Notes: generated by a model from the sequence alone, not told the origin. 36,428 bases of DNA from an uncultured Pelagibacteraceae bacterium (GCA_902603215.1 CACKTW010000004.1:1-36428); one strand, 5' to 3'. Positions 24,103-34,448 are shown, numbered from the stretch's first letter. Made by a program: numbers and translations.

Positions 24103-25773
24103 TTAATTAAGTGAGTTATATATCCATGTATCATCTGAATTTTTTAATTCATGAGATAATGGAGCTCCTTGATACATATTTATTCTAAGCCATTTATCTG
24201 ATCTTGGATCAAACTTAACTGCTCCAAAAAATGAAAGTTTTAAGCGAAGCATATCTATGGGCATTAATGAAGCTCCAATTGTATTATCTTGAATTTCTGA
24301 ATAAGGGAATTGATCAGTTATAAAAGCTCTTCTAACAACATGTCTCAAATCATCATTATTTAATAAAAAATCTGCAACTGTTTTTGATTGATTTGTTTTT
24401 AATATTCTTTCGTAAAGTTGTTTTATATCTCTTGCGATTGCCAAGGGTTGTTCTAATTCAGCGCCTTGTTCTTCATATCTGTTAGCAACTCTAGGCTCTT
24501 CTTTGTTTTTTGATATAAACCAGAAATTGGTAATACTATTTTTTTCCTTAAAATTAATTTTGATAATTGATTGATATTTCTTTTCTAAGATTATTTTAAG
24601 TTCTGAAATTTTCCTATGACCTGGAATGCTAAAGTAACGCTCTTCCTCTGAGCTCATATTATTAATTAAAGGATCTATAATTTTATCATAAGGTTCCATC
24701 ATCATAGAAACTATATATTCAACGCATTCTTCATTAAGATTTTTTTCTACCCAAAGATAGATTGTATTCCACAAATATTTTATCTTAATTGAACAATCTT
24801 TTTCTATAAATTTATCAAATTTAATTAAATCAGATTTTAGAGAATTAATTTTTTTATTTTGATATTCGCTATCTGTTAGCCATGTACCAATAATTGCTTT
24901 AGATTTAGTAAGACAATTTTTGAAAAAAATAAATTCATCATTATTCACAACCTTGATAGATCTAATCTCCTTTAACGCCTTTTCTCTACTATAAATCCAT
25001 TTATGTAAAAGTGTTGGATGATTAACAATAAAAGGTGCCATTCCTAACCCTGTTGAATTTCCTATTCCTAAACTTCTTGCAATGTTTTCATCAAGTTGAA
25101 CTGCTTTGTCAGGATTTTTATTTTTGGCTATATGATTAACTTGATCAAAAGTAAACTGACGAACCAGATACACCAGCATCATTTCTAGCCTGAATGGCCC
25201 ATAAACTTCTTTTCTATTTTTAATTCTAAAACGATCAGCTAATCCAAATTTCCCTGATCCATAAACAGCTGTAGTTCTATACAAATAACCTACTTTGTTT
25301 AATAAATTTCTATCTGGTTGTTTGCCTTCACTTAATGAGTTAACAACATGATCAAAAACTCTTACTGACTTATTGGCCCTTGATAATGTAAGTTCTTTGT
25401 AAGACATTCTGCCAATTTCTTGTTTGGGAACGTTTTCTTTAAGTCGGTTTATATCTTCTTGAGTTGGAGCTCCATCATGCAAAACAAAAGCAGTATCCCA
25501 TTTTGTAGCTATTACTCTATCTGATCGTTCGTTTGGATTTATATATTGAGAAAAACATATCAAAGAATAATTTCTTTTATTTTTCTCAAATGAATATACC
25601 GCTACTCCATAACCGCCTTTGTCTAGTTTAAATATGTTTCTTTTGTATTCCCAATCCTTAAATTCTCTAATAAAGCTTCTCAAAAATGAAAGTTTAGATT
25701 GATGAAACGATCCTAGTCTAGAAAGTTTCATTACTTCATTTGGATCTCTAAGTTTTATATTTATTTTGCTCAA
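24103..25773 (-). CDS. Conserved uncharacterised 556-aa protein of the sarcosine oxidase operon
   Basis: A large soluble protein I recognise as a conserved but unnamed family found beside betaine/dimethylglycine/sarcosine genes in proteobacteria. Strongly patterned segments are LGSFHQSKLSFLR (about 20), SRANKSVRVFDH (about 130), YRTTAVYGSGKFGLADR (about 168), LGIGNSTGLGMAPF (about 235) and GAVKFDPRSDKWLRINMYQG at the end. There is no signal peptide, membrane helix or nucleotide-binding motif I can name. Its start overlaps the M19-like gene stop by 4 bases and its end is 2 bases from DUF3726. The glycine-rich invariant segments suggest an enzyme or ligand-binding protein; no function is assigned. 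Confidence 0.75.
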   Translation of the reverse strand: MSKINIKLRDPNEVMKLSRLGSFHQSKLSFLRSFIREFKDWEYKRNIFKLDKGGYGVAVYSFEKNKRNYSLICFSQYINPNERSDRVIATKWDTAFVLHDGAPTQEDINRLKENVPKQEIGRMSYKELTLSRANKSVRVFDHVVNSLSEGKQPDRNLLNKVGYLYRTTAVYGSGKFGLADRFRIKNRKEVYGPFRLEMMLVYLVRQFTFDQVNHIAKNKNPDKAVQLDENIARSLGIGNSTGLGMAPFIVNHPTLLHKWIYSREKALKEIRSIKVVNNDEFIFFKNCLTKSKAIIGTWLTDSEYQNKKINSLKSDLIKFDKFIEKDCSIKIKYLWNTIYLWVEKNLNEECVEYIVSMMMEPYDKIIDPLINNMSSEEERYFSIPGHRKISELKIILEKKYQSIIKINFKEKNSITNFWFISKNKEEPRVANRYEEQGAELEQPLAIARDIKQLYERILKTNQSKTVADFLLNNDDLRHVVRRAFITDQFPYSEIQDNTIGASLMPIDMLRLKLSFFGAVKFDPRSDKWLRINMYQGAPLSHELKNSDDTWIYNSLN

Positions 25774-26753
25774 GCGCTTATCCCTTGGTAAAAATTATAC
25801 CAATTATTTCCTAGTATGTCATTTACCTCAGTATCTTTGAATCCAACTTTTTTTAGTCCTAATTCTAAGTTCTTAAATCCTCTTGCATCTTTAAACCAAT
25901 CTGGCTGTTTGGGAAAACTGGCATCTGAAGGGCTTCCTTCTCCGTAATCCTTTCCTTTGGTCCATTTGCCATTTCTCATCCAGTCGACTACAGAATCTGG
26001 ATGTCCAATACAAAGATCTGATCCTATTCCAATATGTTTAACACCTATAAGATCAGCAGTTTTTGCGGCCATTTCACAAAAACTTTCTAGGCTACAATTT
26101 GATTTATCTTTTAAATGATGAGGATATAAAGAAAGACCTATCATTCCTCCCGAGTCTGCTAATGCTTTTAAAACTTCATTTGATTTATTTCTTTTTGCGG
26201 AAAACCAAAATGATGGGTTGGCATGCGTAATTGCTATCGGTTTGGAAGATGCTTCAATTGCATCTAATGTAGATTTTTCTGCTGAGTGAGACATATCTAC
26301 CACAACACCTAATCTATTCATTTCTTTGATAACTTCTTTTCCCATTCTTGTAACTCCACTATCATTTTTTTCATAACAGCCCGTGGCCAATAAAGATTGA
26401 TTATTATAAGTTAACTGCATAAAAATTATTCCTAATTTATAAATTTCCTCAACTAGCCCAATATTATCTCCAATGGGTGAGCAGTTTTGAAAACCAAAAA
26501 AAACTGCTGTCTTTTTTTCTTTATGCGCTTTTTCTATATCTTTAAATGTTTTTCCGTGGAAAATTAAATCTTTAAAATTTTTAAAATGCTTGTTCCAAAT
26601 GCTTATATTTTTTTCTACTTCACTAAAATCTTCATGATAAGCAATTGTAACATGTATTGCATCTAATTTTGCTTCTCGATTAATTTTAAAAATCTCTTTA
26701 GACCAGTTGCAATATTGTAAATTATCTATTCTATAATTTTTTTTTTCACTCAT
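25770..26753 (-). CDS. M19 (membrane/renal dipeptidase)-like amidohydrolase with altered metal site
   Basis: A 327-aa TIM-barrel amidohydrolase of the M19 family. It has IIFMQLTYNNQSLLATGC near 117, VVDMSHSAEKSTLDAIE near 150 and PIAITHANPSFW near 172, which hold the two histidines expected to bind the second zinc. The other ligands are changed: the HxD motif appears as IHVTI (Asp to Thr), and the bridging Glu position appears as FFGFQNCSPIGD (Gln). Similar proteins sit in pseudomonad dimethylglycine loci (PA5396-type), so this looks like a distinct clade devoted to methylated-glycine catabolism rather than a peptidase. It overlaps both neighbours by 4 bases. Its substrate is unknown. Confidence 0.85.
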   Translation of the reverse strand: MSEKKNYRIDNLQYCNWSKEIFKINREAKLDAIHVTIAYHEDFSEVEKNISIWNKHFKNFKDLIFHGKTFKDIEKAHKEKKTAVFFGFQNCSPIGDNIGLVEEIYKLGIIFMQLTYNNQSLLATGCYEKNDSGVTRMGKEVIKEMNRLGVVVDMSHSAEKSTLDAIEASSKPIAITHANPSFWFSAKRNKSNEVLKALADSGGMIGLSLYPHHLKDKSNCSLESFCEMAAKTADLIGVKHIGIGSDLCIGHPDSVVDWMRNGKWTKGKDYGEGSPSDASFPKQPDWFKDARGFKNLELGLKKVGFKDTEVNDILGNNWYNFYQGISA

Positions 26754-27337
26754 AAATTTTTATAACCATATTCTAAGCAAGAATCTGTAATACTATCATA
26801 AAGAGACTCTCCAAAGCTTCTAAGAGCAAATAATCTTATTTTATTTGGATTATCATTAATCATATCAATAGTAATTGATATGCCATGAAATACTGAATTT
26901 AAACAACTATCTTTTTTTAATTCATCAAAATTAAATGGACATCCCTTTTTTAATATTTCTTTAGAATTTTCTCCCTCTAGTTCAATAATAGCTCTTGAAT
27001 GAGATAGGTCTGTAATTGCAAAATCAGTTTCCTTTAATGATTCAAAAATATTTTTTAATAAATCTTTTTTTCTTGAAATCAGCAGCCAATTTTTTGGACC
27101 AACCCATAAAATTCTAGTATCATTATTACAGGCTACTTTTAATGATTCATTATTGAAAACTAGCCCATCTACTTTAATATTGTGTACTGAAATAAGTGAA
27201 TTCTTATATTGAGCTATTTGTAAAATTAAAAAATCTTTTTCTTCTGAAATTTTAATCAATTTATCTTCATTTTTATTCTCATAATCTCCAAAAAGACCTT
27301 TTTTATGGACTTTTTCTAAGGCTGAACTATTTGTCAT
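26750..27337 (-). CDS. soxG: Sarcosine oxidase gamma subunit
   Basis: A 195-aa SoxG-like protein, distantly GcvT-like. Landmarks are LWVGPKNWLLIS near 75, FAITDLSHSRAIIELEGENS near 105 (the LS/DQS-H-SR segment is typical of SoxG), ILKKGCPFNFD and CLNSVFHGISITI later. It is the small gamma subunit of heterotetrameric sarcosine oxidase. Identification is strengthened by its place directly after soxA, whose stop it overlaps by 4 bases. Sequence conservation in this subunit is always low, so context matters for the call. Confidence 0.88.
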   Translation of the reverse strand: MTNSSALEKVHKKGLFGDYENKNEDKLIKISEEKDFLILQIAQYKNSLISVHNIKVDGLVFNNESLKVACNNDTRILWVGPKNWLLISRKKDLLKNIFESLKETDFAITDLSHSRAIIELEGENSKEILKKGCPFNFDELKKDSCLNSVFHGISITIDMINDNPNKIRLFALRSFGESLYDSITDSCLEYGYKNL

Positions 27338-30330
27338 GATCTAACCCTTTCTCCTTTAGGATCAACATAATGAGATGAAACCACTTCTACAGGAATAACT
27401 TTATTTTTTAATGGTGAAACCGCAAATAATTTTTGACCAATCATATTTTTTCCATCCTTTAAAATAGCTAGTGAAAAAGGATTATTGAATTCAACACTCC
27501 AGCAAGAAGATGAGATATGACCTAGTTTAGGATTGGGTAATTTTGCATTAACATCTTTAACCAGATGAGATCCTTCTGGAATGCTTGTTTTCTTATCTAT
27601 TGGAACTAATCCGACTATTTTTTGTCTATCTTTCGCTATAAATGCTGGTTTATTTAAAGATCTTTTCCCAATAAAATCTTTCTTTTTACTTAACATTCCT
27701 TCAAGTGATACATCATATGAAATGGTTCTTCCATCTAGCTCTGGTCCAGCAACATGTCCCATTTCAATTCTTAATGTAGACAATGCTTCTGTGCCATAAG
27801 GCTGTATCTCAAACTCTTTTCCTAATTGAATAATTTTTTCCCACATAAAGTTTCCATTATTTGATTCAACGTTAATTTCGTAAGCAAGTTCTCCAGAAAA
27901 AGAAATCCTAAATATTCTTGCATGAACTCCTGATAAATTACCTTCTAAGTAACCCATAAAAGGAAAGTTATCATTTGACACATCTAAATCTGTAAAAATT
28001 TTTTTTAACAAATCTCTAGACCTTGGTCCCGCTAAAGCAGCTCCTGCCCACTGCTCAGTCGTTGAAACAACATTAACATTTAGTTCTGGCCAAACAACTT
28101 GTAGATAATACTCAAGGTGAGATAAAATATTTGCTGCTTGTGCTGTTGTTGTGGTCATATGATAATGATTTTCTGAAATCCTAGTTGTAGTTCCATCATC
28201 CATTAGCATTCCATCTTCTCTAAGCATTACTCCATATCTTGCTTTTCCAATTGGAAGTTTTAACCATGCATTCGTATAAACTCTATTCAAAAATTCAGCT
28301 GAGTCTGGTCCTTTAATATCTATTTTACCCAATGTAGTAACATCACAAATTCCAACATTTTTTCTAACATTCGCTGCTTCTCTTTTTGATGCTTGAAATA
28401 ATGTTTCGTTACCTTTTTTATAATATCTTGGTCTTAACCAAACTCCCGCATCTACAAAAACTGCATTATTTTCTTTATGCCATGTGTGCATTGGTGATTT
28501 TCTAGTTGGTTTAGAATGTTTTCCAATTTCTCTTCCAACAATTGTTCCAATTGTTACTGGCGTATATGGAGGTCTGAAAGTTGTATGGCCTACATCAGGT
28601 ACAATTTTGTCTTCAATGCTTGAAACAAGTTGTAAACCATTAAGATTACTTGTTTTACCTTGGTCTGTTGCCATTCCTAATGTTGTATATCTTTTAACAT
28701 GTTCAATTGATCTATAACCTTCTCTTAATGCAAGCTCTATATCTGAAACGGTAACATCATTTTGAAAATCAATAAATCTTTTATATTTTTTTCCTTTTGG
28801 TAGAGGAACGCACCAAAATTTATCATGTTTTGTAAATTTCTTTTCTACAACTGATGGGGTTAAAATTTTTTTATCATTGTTTGTTATTTTTTTTGACAAT
28901 TGATAACCTGTTTCGAAAGACGTCTTTAATGTTTCTTCCAAAGTAAATGTTCCTTTTGCTGACCCCACTGTTGTTTCTTTTTGTTTTGGCTGATTTGGAA
29001 CAAATGAATCTATATTTTTATCAAATTTTGTTCTATTCCCAGACTGTGATGATAAATGTATTGTTGGAGTCCAAAATCCAGACACGCATATACAATCACA
29101 ATCAACATTTTCAATTTTTCCTAAAGTGTTTTTGTCTTTTGAAATCTTTGAAACTTCAGCTGATTTGACTTTCTTATAACCTTTTGCGGAAACAACAACG
29201 TGTGAAAATTTAATCTCGATATTTAAATTTTTTGCCTCATTAATAATTTCAGAACTTGGTTTTTCTCTTGAATCAAAAATTAAAGGATTGATTCCATTTT
29301 TTTTAAATTCAATTGCAGTTTCATAAGCGCTATCATTGTTTGTGAATATTAATGGTTTTTTACCAACCAAAACTCCATAAACTTTTAAATATTCTTTTGC
29401 TGCGGAAGCTAATACTACTCCTGGAGTATCATTATTTCCAAAAACTATTGGTCTTTCTATAGATCCAGAAGAAATGACAACTTCTTTAGCTCTAATATAC
29501 CAAAGTCTTTGCCTTGGAGTATATTTTTTAGGTTTTGCCAAATGGTCAGTTAAACGTTCTGACATTACTAACATATTGTGATCATAATAACCAAACACCT
29601 GCGCTCTGTTTTTTACCGTAACATTCTGCATTCCTTTAAGTTCATTTATAATTTTATTAGCCCAATCTTTTCCACTTTGGTTTCCAATGTTAACTTCATC
29701 AGTTAGTAAACTTCCACCAAACCTTGGTTTGTCTTCAGCAAGAATTACTTTTGCTCCATTTTTTGCTGCAGCATATGCGCTTGCTAGACCTGCGGGCCCA
29801 GATCCTGCAACTATTAAGTCACAATATTCATATTTATGCTCATATCTATCTTTGTCATGCTTGACTGATACAACGCCAAAACCAGCTGCTTTTCTAATAA
29901 ATGGTTCGTAAATTTTATACCAAAAACTTTTTGGCCACATGAAAGTTTTGTAATAAAAACCAGCTGGTAAAAATTTATTCAAAAAATTGTTTATAGCACC
30001 AACATCAAAATTTACACTTGGCCAACAGTTCACGCTTTCAGATTCTAGTCCTTCAAAAATTTCTATCTCAGTTGCACTTACATTTGGTTCACTTTCTCCA
30101 TTTTTATAAAGTTGAACCTTTGCGTATGGTTCGTCGACTCCTGAGCCAAAAAAACCTCTTGGTCTATGATATTTAAAACTTCTTCCAATAAGATGAACTC
30201 CATTAGCAATTAGTGCTGAAGCAAGCGTATCACCTTCGTATCCATAATATCTTTTTCCATTGAATTTAAATGAAACTTTTTTATCTCTATTAATTAAACC
30301 AATATTATCTAATCTATAATCTTGTGACAT
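27334..30330 (-). CDS. soxA: Sarcosine oxidase alpha subunit
   Basis: A 998-aa SoxA of full length. The N-terminal part is a 2Fe-2S-ferredoxin-like fold without the cluster cysteines (YYGYEGDTLASALIANGVHL near 28). It is followed by a NAD-binding flavoprotein-type domain (LIVAGSGPAGLASAYAAA near 172) and a C-terminal GcvT-like tetrahydrofolate domain from about residue 600 (VGICDVTTLGKIDIKGPDSA and FSGELAYEINVES are landmarks). With SoxBDG it oxidises sarcosine to glycine, yielding 5,10-methylene-THF and, with oxygen, hydrogen peroxide. The gene is 2 bases after soxD and overlaps soxG. Confidence 0.95.
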   Translation of the reverse strand: MSQDYRLDNIGLINRDKKVSFKFNGKRYYGYEGDTLASALIANGVHLIGRSFKYHRPRGFFGSGVDEPYAKVQLYKNGESEPNVSATEIEIFEGLESESVNCWPSVNFDVGAINNFLNKFLPAGFYYKTFMWPKSFWYKIYEPFIRKAAGFGVVSVKHDKDRYEHKYEYCDLIVAGSGPAGLASAYAAAKNGAKVILAEDKPRFGGSLLTDEVNIGNQSGKDWANKIINELKGMQNVTVKNRAQVFGYYDHNMLVMSERLTDHLAKPKKYTPRQRLWYIRAKEVVISSGSIERPIVFGNNDTPGVVLASAAKEYLKVYGVLVGKKPLIFTNNDSAYETAIEFKKNGINPLIFDSREKPSSEIINEAKNLNIEIKFSHVVVSAKGYKKVKSAEVSKISKDKNTLGKIENVDCDCICVSGFWTPTIHLSSQSGNRTKFDKNIDSFVPNQPKQKETTVGSAKGTFTLEETLKTSFETGYQLSKKITNNDKKILTPSVVEKKFTKHDKFWCVPLPKGKKYKRFIDFQNDVTVSDIELALREGYRSIEHVKRYTTLGMATDQGKTSNLNGLQLVSSIEDKIVPDVGHTTFRPPYTPVTIGTIVGREIGKHSKPTRKSPMHTWHKENNAVFVDAGVWLRPRYYKKGNETLFQASKREAANVRKNVGICDVTTLGKIDIKGPDSAEFLNRVYTNAWLKLPIGKARYGVMLREDGMLMDDGTTTRISENHYHMTTTTAQAANILSHLEYYLQVVWPELNVNVVSTTEQWAGAALAGPRSRDLLKKIFTDLDVSNDNFPFMGYLEGNLSGVHARIFRISFSGELAYEINVESNNGNFMWEKIIQLGKEFEIQPYGTEALSTLRIEMGHVAGPELDGRTISYDVSLEGMLSKKKDFIGKRSLNKPAFIAKDRQKIVGLVPIDKKTSIPEGSHLVKDVNAKLPNPKLGHISSSCWSVEFNNPFSLAILKDGKNMIGQKLFAVSPLKNKVIPVEVVSSHYVDPKGERVRS

Positions 30331-30332
30331 GC

Positions 30333-30599
30333 TTAAATCTCTTCTGTAACTTTAAATGTTTTAAATATTTCATGTGTTGATGTATCTCTTTGAATTTTAA
30401 ACCACTGTCTACATCCTGAGACATGATGCCAAAACTCTAAATGTTTTCCTCTTGGGCTTTTTCTCAAATAAACAAAATTATCCCAATCTTTATCTGAAAC
30501 TTCTTTATTTATTTCTGGCCTTTTAACTGTTGCATCTCCACCATAAGCAAATTCATTTTGAGACCTATCTCCACAATATGGACATTTAATAAATAACAT
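30333..30599 (-). CDS. soxD: Sarcosine oxidase delta subunit (zinc-binding)
   Basis: An 88-aa SoxD of normal size. The zinc ligands are visible as KCPYCGDRSQNEFAYGG (Cys6, Cys9) and EFWHHVSGCRQWF (His59, Cys63), the pattern of the small zinc-ribbon-like delta subunit. The ordering soxB-soxD-soxA-soxG is the standard one, with 3 bases separating it from soxB and 2 from soxA. The protein is structural for the heterotetramer. Confidence 0.95.
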   Translation of the reverse strand: MLFIKCPYCGDRSQNEFAYGGDATVKRPEINKEVSDKDWDNFVYLRKSPRGKHLEFWHHVSGCRQWFKIQRDTSTHEIFKTFKVTEEI

Positions 30600-30602
30600 C
30601 TT

Positions 30603-31859
30603 CTATCCTATCCAAGTTTTAGTTCCTAAACCTTTTTCATCTAATAAATAACCCGTGCTAAAACGATTTAAACTTAAATTAGCATTTAATTCATGAACTG
30701 CATCTTTTGCAATCGTGTAAGCAAAAGTCCAACCAGATGCGGGAGTTGATTTAAAACCACCATAACACCATCCACAATTTAAATACAATCCTTCAATGTG
30801 TGTTTTGTCAATTATTGGAGAACCATCCATAGACATATCCATTATACCACCCCAAGTTCTTAACATTTTTAATTTGCTTAGAAATGGAAATAAAGCAAGA
30901 CCTTCCGTTAAAACATGTTGTAAAGTTGGTAGGTTTCCTCTCTGAGCATAACTATTATAACCATCCAAATCTCCTCCCATTACCATTTCGCCTTTGTCTG
31001 ATTGACTGGAATAAAAATGACCTGCTCCAAAAGTAACAACATAATTTAAAATAGGTTTTATTGGTTCAGAAACACAAGCTTGTAGCAGATGTGTTTCGAT
31101 AGGAAGCGTCATATTTAATTTTTCTGCAAGAATAGAAGTACTTCCAGCAACACATAAACCAACTTTTTTTGTTTTAATATTTCCTTTTGAAGTTCTAATA
31201 CCTTTTATTTTTCCATTAACAATATCAAATCCATTAACTTCACAATGTTGTATGATATCTACACCCATGGAATCGGCTTGACGTGCGTAACCCCAAACAA
31301 CAGCGTCATGTCTAGCTGTTCCAGCGCTTGGTTGCATTAGTCCGCCAAAAATTGGAAACCTCACATTTTCTGAAAAATCTGCCATTGGAATTAATTTTTT
31401 TACTTCTTCTCTATCCAATAAAACTGCATCAATTCCATTAAGTCTCATGGAATTCCCTCTTCTTGAAAATGCATTCATTTGAACATCAGAATGAGCAAGA
31501 TTAATTATTCCTCTTGGAGAAAACATTACATTAAAATTCAATTCTTGACTCATGTTTCTCCATAAATTCATTGCAAATTCATTAAATCTAGCATTGGCAT
31601 CATACATATAATTAGATCTAATAATTGTCGTATTTCTTCCAACGTTTCCACCTCCTATCCAACCTTTCTCTATGATGGCAATATTTTTTATTTTATGTTC
31701 TTTAGCTAAATAGTAGGCTGTAGCAAGTCCGTGCCCCCCTCCACCTATAATTACAACATCATATTCTTTTTTAGGTTTGGGATTTTTCCAGGCAACTTCC
31801 CAGTCTTTATGATTTCTAAAGGCATTTTTGATTAAGCTAAATAATGAATATTTCTGCAT
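30603..31859 (-). CDS. soxB: Sarcosine oxidase beta subunit
   Basis: A 418-aa DAO-family flavoprotein. FAD motif VVIIGGGGHGLATAYYLA is near residue 35, followed by the diagnostic GGGNVGRNTTIIRSNY (about 69-84). TARHDAVVWGYARQA (His184) is where characterised SoxB proteins attach FMN covalently. GWCYGGFKSTPASGWTFA lies near the C-terminus. It holds the sarcosine-oxidising site of the heterotetramer. It is the first gene of a seven-gene operon and is divergent from fhs; the roughly 97-base spacer is AT-rich, with no clear riboswitch. Confidence 0.95.
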   Translation of the reverse strand: MQKYSLFSLIKNAFRNHKDWEVAWKNPKPKKEYDVVIIGGGGHGLATAYYLAKEHKIKNIAIIEKGWIGGGNVGRNTTIIRSNYMYDANARFNEFAMNLWRNMSQELNFNVMFSPRGIINLAHSDVQMNAFSRRGNSMRLNGIDAVLLDREEVKKLIPMADFSENVRFPIFGGLMQPSAGTARHDAVVWGYARQADSMGVDIIQHCEVNGFDIVNGKIKGIRTSKGNIKTKKVGLCVAGSTSILAEKLNMTLPIETHLLQACVSEPIKPILNYVVTFGAGHFYSSQSDKGEMVMGGDLDGYNSYAQRGNLPTLQHVLTEGLALFPFLSKLKMLRTWGGIMDMSMDGSPIIDKTHIEGLYLNCGWCYGGFKSTPASGWTFAYTIAKDAVHELNANLSLNRFSTGYLLDEKGLGTKTWIG

Positions 31860-31956
31860 AAAAATAAATCTATACCACGAATTTAATTTTTTCTAATTGT
31901 AAAAGATCTTCTAAATAATGTATACATATTCAGTTTTTTTAGATATAGGTGACGCA

Positions 31957-33642
31957 ATGAGCACTATGAAATCTGATATTGAGATCGCAAGAGCTGCGAA
32001 AATGCTCCCTATTAAAGATATCTTGAAAAAAATTAATGTGCCAGATGAGCCTGGATCGTTTAGTCCTATGGGTCGTCATATTGCAAAAATAGATTTAGAT
32101 TATATTAATAAATTAAAAGAAAAAACAAGTAATTTAATTTTGGTTACAGCTATAACTCCAACGCCTGCTGGGGAAGGAAAAACTACAACATCTGTTGGAT
32201 TGAGTGATGGTCTTAACAAAATTGGAAAAAAATCAATAGTATGTTTAAGAGAGCCTAGTTTAGGTCCATCTTTTGGAATGAAAGGTGGTGCGGCAGGAGG
32301 CGGTTATGCTCAAGTTGTGCCAATGGAACAAATCAATTTACATTTTACAGGTGATTTCCATGCAATTACATCTGCACATAATCTTTTAGCTGCATTGATT
32401 GATAACCATATTTATTGGGGCAATAAACTTAACATAGATGTAAGAAGAATTTTTTGGAGACGAGTTGTTGATTTAAATGATCGTGCACTAAGATCTATTA
32501 ATATTAATCTTGGTGGTATCGCAAACGGATTTCCAAGAGAAGATGGTTTTGATATTACTGTTGCTTCAGAAATCATGGCTATTTTTTGTTTATCAAATAA
32601 TTTGAAAGACTTAGAGGAAAAAATTGGAAATATTACAGTAGCTTACACAAGAGAAAAAAAACCAATCTTTGCTAAAGATTTAAATGCTCAAGGTCCAATG
32701 ACTGTTTTGCTTAAAGAAGCTATTCGTCCAAATATCACTCAAACGCTTGAAAATAATCCTGCAATTATTCATGGAGGTCCATTTGGTAATATCGCTCATG
32801 GTTGCAATTCACTAATCGCAACAAAAACGGGCTTAAAATTATCTGATTATGTTGTAACTGAAGCAGGTTTTGGAGCTGATCTTGGTGCTGAAAAATTTAT
32901 TAATATAAAGTGTCGTAAGGGAGAAATTCAACCTAGTTGCGTTGTTCTTGTTGCAACTATTCGAGCATTAAAAATGCACGGTGGATTAAAAAAAGATGAA
33001 TTAAAATCAGAAGATGTTAATGCGTTAAAAAAAGGTTTACCAAATCTTGAGAGGCATATTAATAATATTAAAAAATTTGGCTTGGATGTTGTTGTTGCAA
33101 TTAATCATTTTGTAACTGATACGGATAAAGAAATTAAAATTATTGATGATTTTTGTAAAAAAAATAAAGTAAAAGTTAGTCTTTGCAAACATTGGGAAAA
33201 AGGTGGTGAGGGAACTAAAGAATTAGCAAATATTGTTGTTGAACTTTGTAAAAAGTCAAAAAAAGAAAATTTTAAATTTCTATATAAAAAAGACCTTTCG
33301 TTATGGAAAAAAATTGAAACTATAGCAAAAGAAATTTATGGAGCTAGCGAGGTTGTTGCTGATACAAAAAATAGAGAATTGTTAAAAAAAATGGAAGATA
33401 GCGGTTTTGGTGACTTCCCAGTTTGTATAGCAAAAACACAATATAGTTTTTCTACTGATCCAAATTTAAAAGGTGCTCCATCTGGTCATGTTTTACAAAT
33501 TAGAGAAATAAGATTGTCTAGCGGTGCTAAATTTATTGTTGTTATATGTGGATCAATAATGACCATGCCAGGACTTCCTAGAGTTCCTGCTGCAGATTCA
33601 ATTAAACTGAACAATAAAGGTGAAATAGAAGGTCTGTTCTAG
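31957..33642 (+). CDS. fhs: Formate-tetrahydrofolate ligase
   Basis: The ORF track starts at 31918, but ATG 31957 ([19 protein letters not shown]) has an AGGTGA ribosome site with proper spacing and fits the family start, giving 561 aa, normal for Fhs. The P-loop is [16 protein letters not shown] near 55, followed by [26 protein letters not shown] (landmark) and a C-terminal [15 protein letters not shown]. It joins formate to THF with ATP, or runs in reverse. Beside sarcosine oxidase it can interconvert the C1 units released by demethylation with formyl-THF and formate. It is divergent from soxB and its stop overlaps the convergent amidotransferase by 4 bases. Confidence 0.96.
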   Translation: MSTMKSDIEIARAAKMLPIKDILKKINVPDEPGSFSPMGRHIAKIDLDYINKLKEKTSNLILVTAITPTPAGEGKTTTSVGLSDGLNKIGKKSIVCLREPSLGPSFGMKGGAAGGGYAQVVPMEQINLHFTGDFHAITSAHNLLAALIDNHIYWGNKLNIDVRRIFWRRVVDLNDRALRSININLGGIANGFPREDGFDITVASEIMAIFCLSNNLKDLEEKIGNITVAYTREKKPIFAKDLNAQGPMTVLLKEAIRPNITQTLENNPAIIHGGPFGNIAHGCNSLIATKTGLKLSDYVVTEAGFGADLGAEKFINIKCRKGEIQPSCVVLVATIRALKMHGGLKKDELKSEDVNALKKGLPNLERHINNIKKFGLDVVVAINHFVTDTDKEIKIIDDFCKKNKVKVSLCKHWEKGGEGTKELANIVVELCKKSKKENFKFLYKKDLSLWKKIETIAKEIYGASEVVADTKNRELLKKMEDSGFGDFPVCIAKTQYSFSTDPNLKGAPSGHVLQIREIRLSSGAKFIVVICGSIMTMPGLPRVPAADSIKLNNKGEIEGLF

Positions 33643-34439
33643 CTATTCTTTTTTAGATAATTTAACCAATTTTTCAATTCCACTGTGCGAGTAGTATCGT
33701 TTATTTTTAAATCTTCTCTTGTAATTAAATCAATATGACTATCAATTTCAGAATTGTTTTCAAAAGTTTTTACATCTAACAATCTTTGTCTTCGATGTTT
33801 AATTAACTTAATCATGTAAGAATAAGGAATTTCAGGATGATATTGTAATCCCCATATTTCGGATTTTCCTGCAGCAATATGCATGGCTCCAAATTTATTA
33901 ATTTTATTACTTGCTAATAAAACAGAATTTTTTGGTGGAACTTCTACTTCATCAAAATTAAAGGCAGGTGCAGTAAATTTATTTGGTTTAGAAATATAAA
34001 GATGATGTTTTTTTCCTTCATCAGTTAATTCAATGTTTTGGGCTATCCCAACATGTGCTCCGTTCGGTGCTATTCTACATTTTCCACCCATTGCAGTTAC
34101 AGCAACCTGCAAACCCCAACAAGCTGCAAAAAATTTTTTTCCATATTCAAAACATTTTTTTGCAAACTCTACATGTTTTTTAACTTCTTTATCATTTTCA
34201 TCATTTATACGTAGCGTACTTCCTGTTAAAACAATCCCGTTATATTTTTCTAATGATGAAATAATCTTTGACATAGAAGCATCATCGCAAGGTTCTGTAA
34301 TGTCTATTTTAGAATTAGGTTCGTACATTTCGATATGTTTTTTAAAGTTTTCTGATTGTGATGTACAGCCAGCTTTCTTAAAGCCAGAATTTGCTTCTTT
34401 GGTATTGCCCTCAACTATTAATAAGTTTAAACGATCCAT
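33639..34439 (-). CDS. Class I glutamine amidotransferase domain protein
   Basis: A 266-aa stand-alone type 1 GATase. The nucleophile elbow is [10 protein letters not shown] (Cys107), and the His-Glu pair is in WGLQYHPEI (His201, Glu203), so the triad is complete. It resembles the amidotransferase domain of GMP synthase but has no synthase domain, so it is probably a different enzyme that uses or hydrolyses glutamine or gamma-glutamyl amides. It begins 9 bases after the iron-type alcohol dehydrogenase stop and is the last gene of a gpsA-like/adh/GATase run. The physiological acceptor is not evident. Confidence 0.86.
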   Translation of the reverse strand: MDRLNLLIVEGNTKEANSGFKKAGCTSQSENFKKHIEMYEPNSKIDITEPCDDASMSKIISSLEKYNGIVLTGSTLRINDENDKEVKKHVEFAKKCFEYGKKFFAACWGLQVAVTAMGGKCRIAPNGAHVGIAQNIELTDEGKKHHLYISKPNKFTAPAFNFDEVEVPPKNSVLLASNKINKFGAMHIAAGKSEIWGLQYHPEIPYSYMIKLIKHRRQRLLDVKTFENNSEIDSHIDLITREDLKINDTTRTVELKNWLNYLKKNS

Positions 34440-34448
34440 ATTGAAAAA

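Noticed and set aside
27581-29911. Several 72-77-aa plus-strand ORFs inside soxA
   Set aside because: They are short antisense frames of a full-length 998-aa enzyme; no ribosome sites or motifs were seen.
31918-31956. Longer N-terminus of fhs starting MYTYSVF
   Set aside because: There is no SD before 31918, whereas ATG 31957 has AGGTGA at good spacing and matches the usual Fhs start and length.
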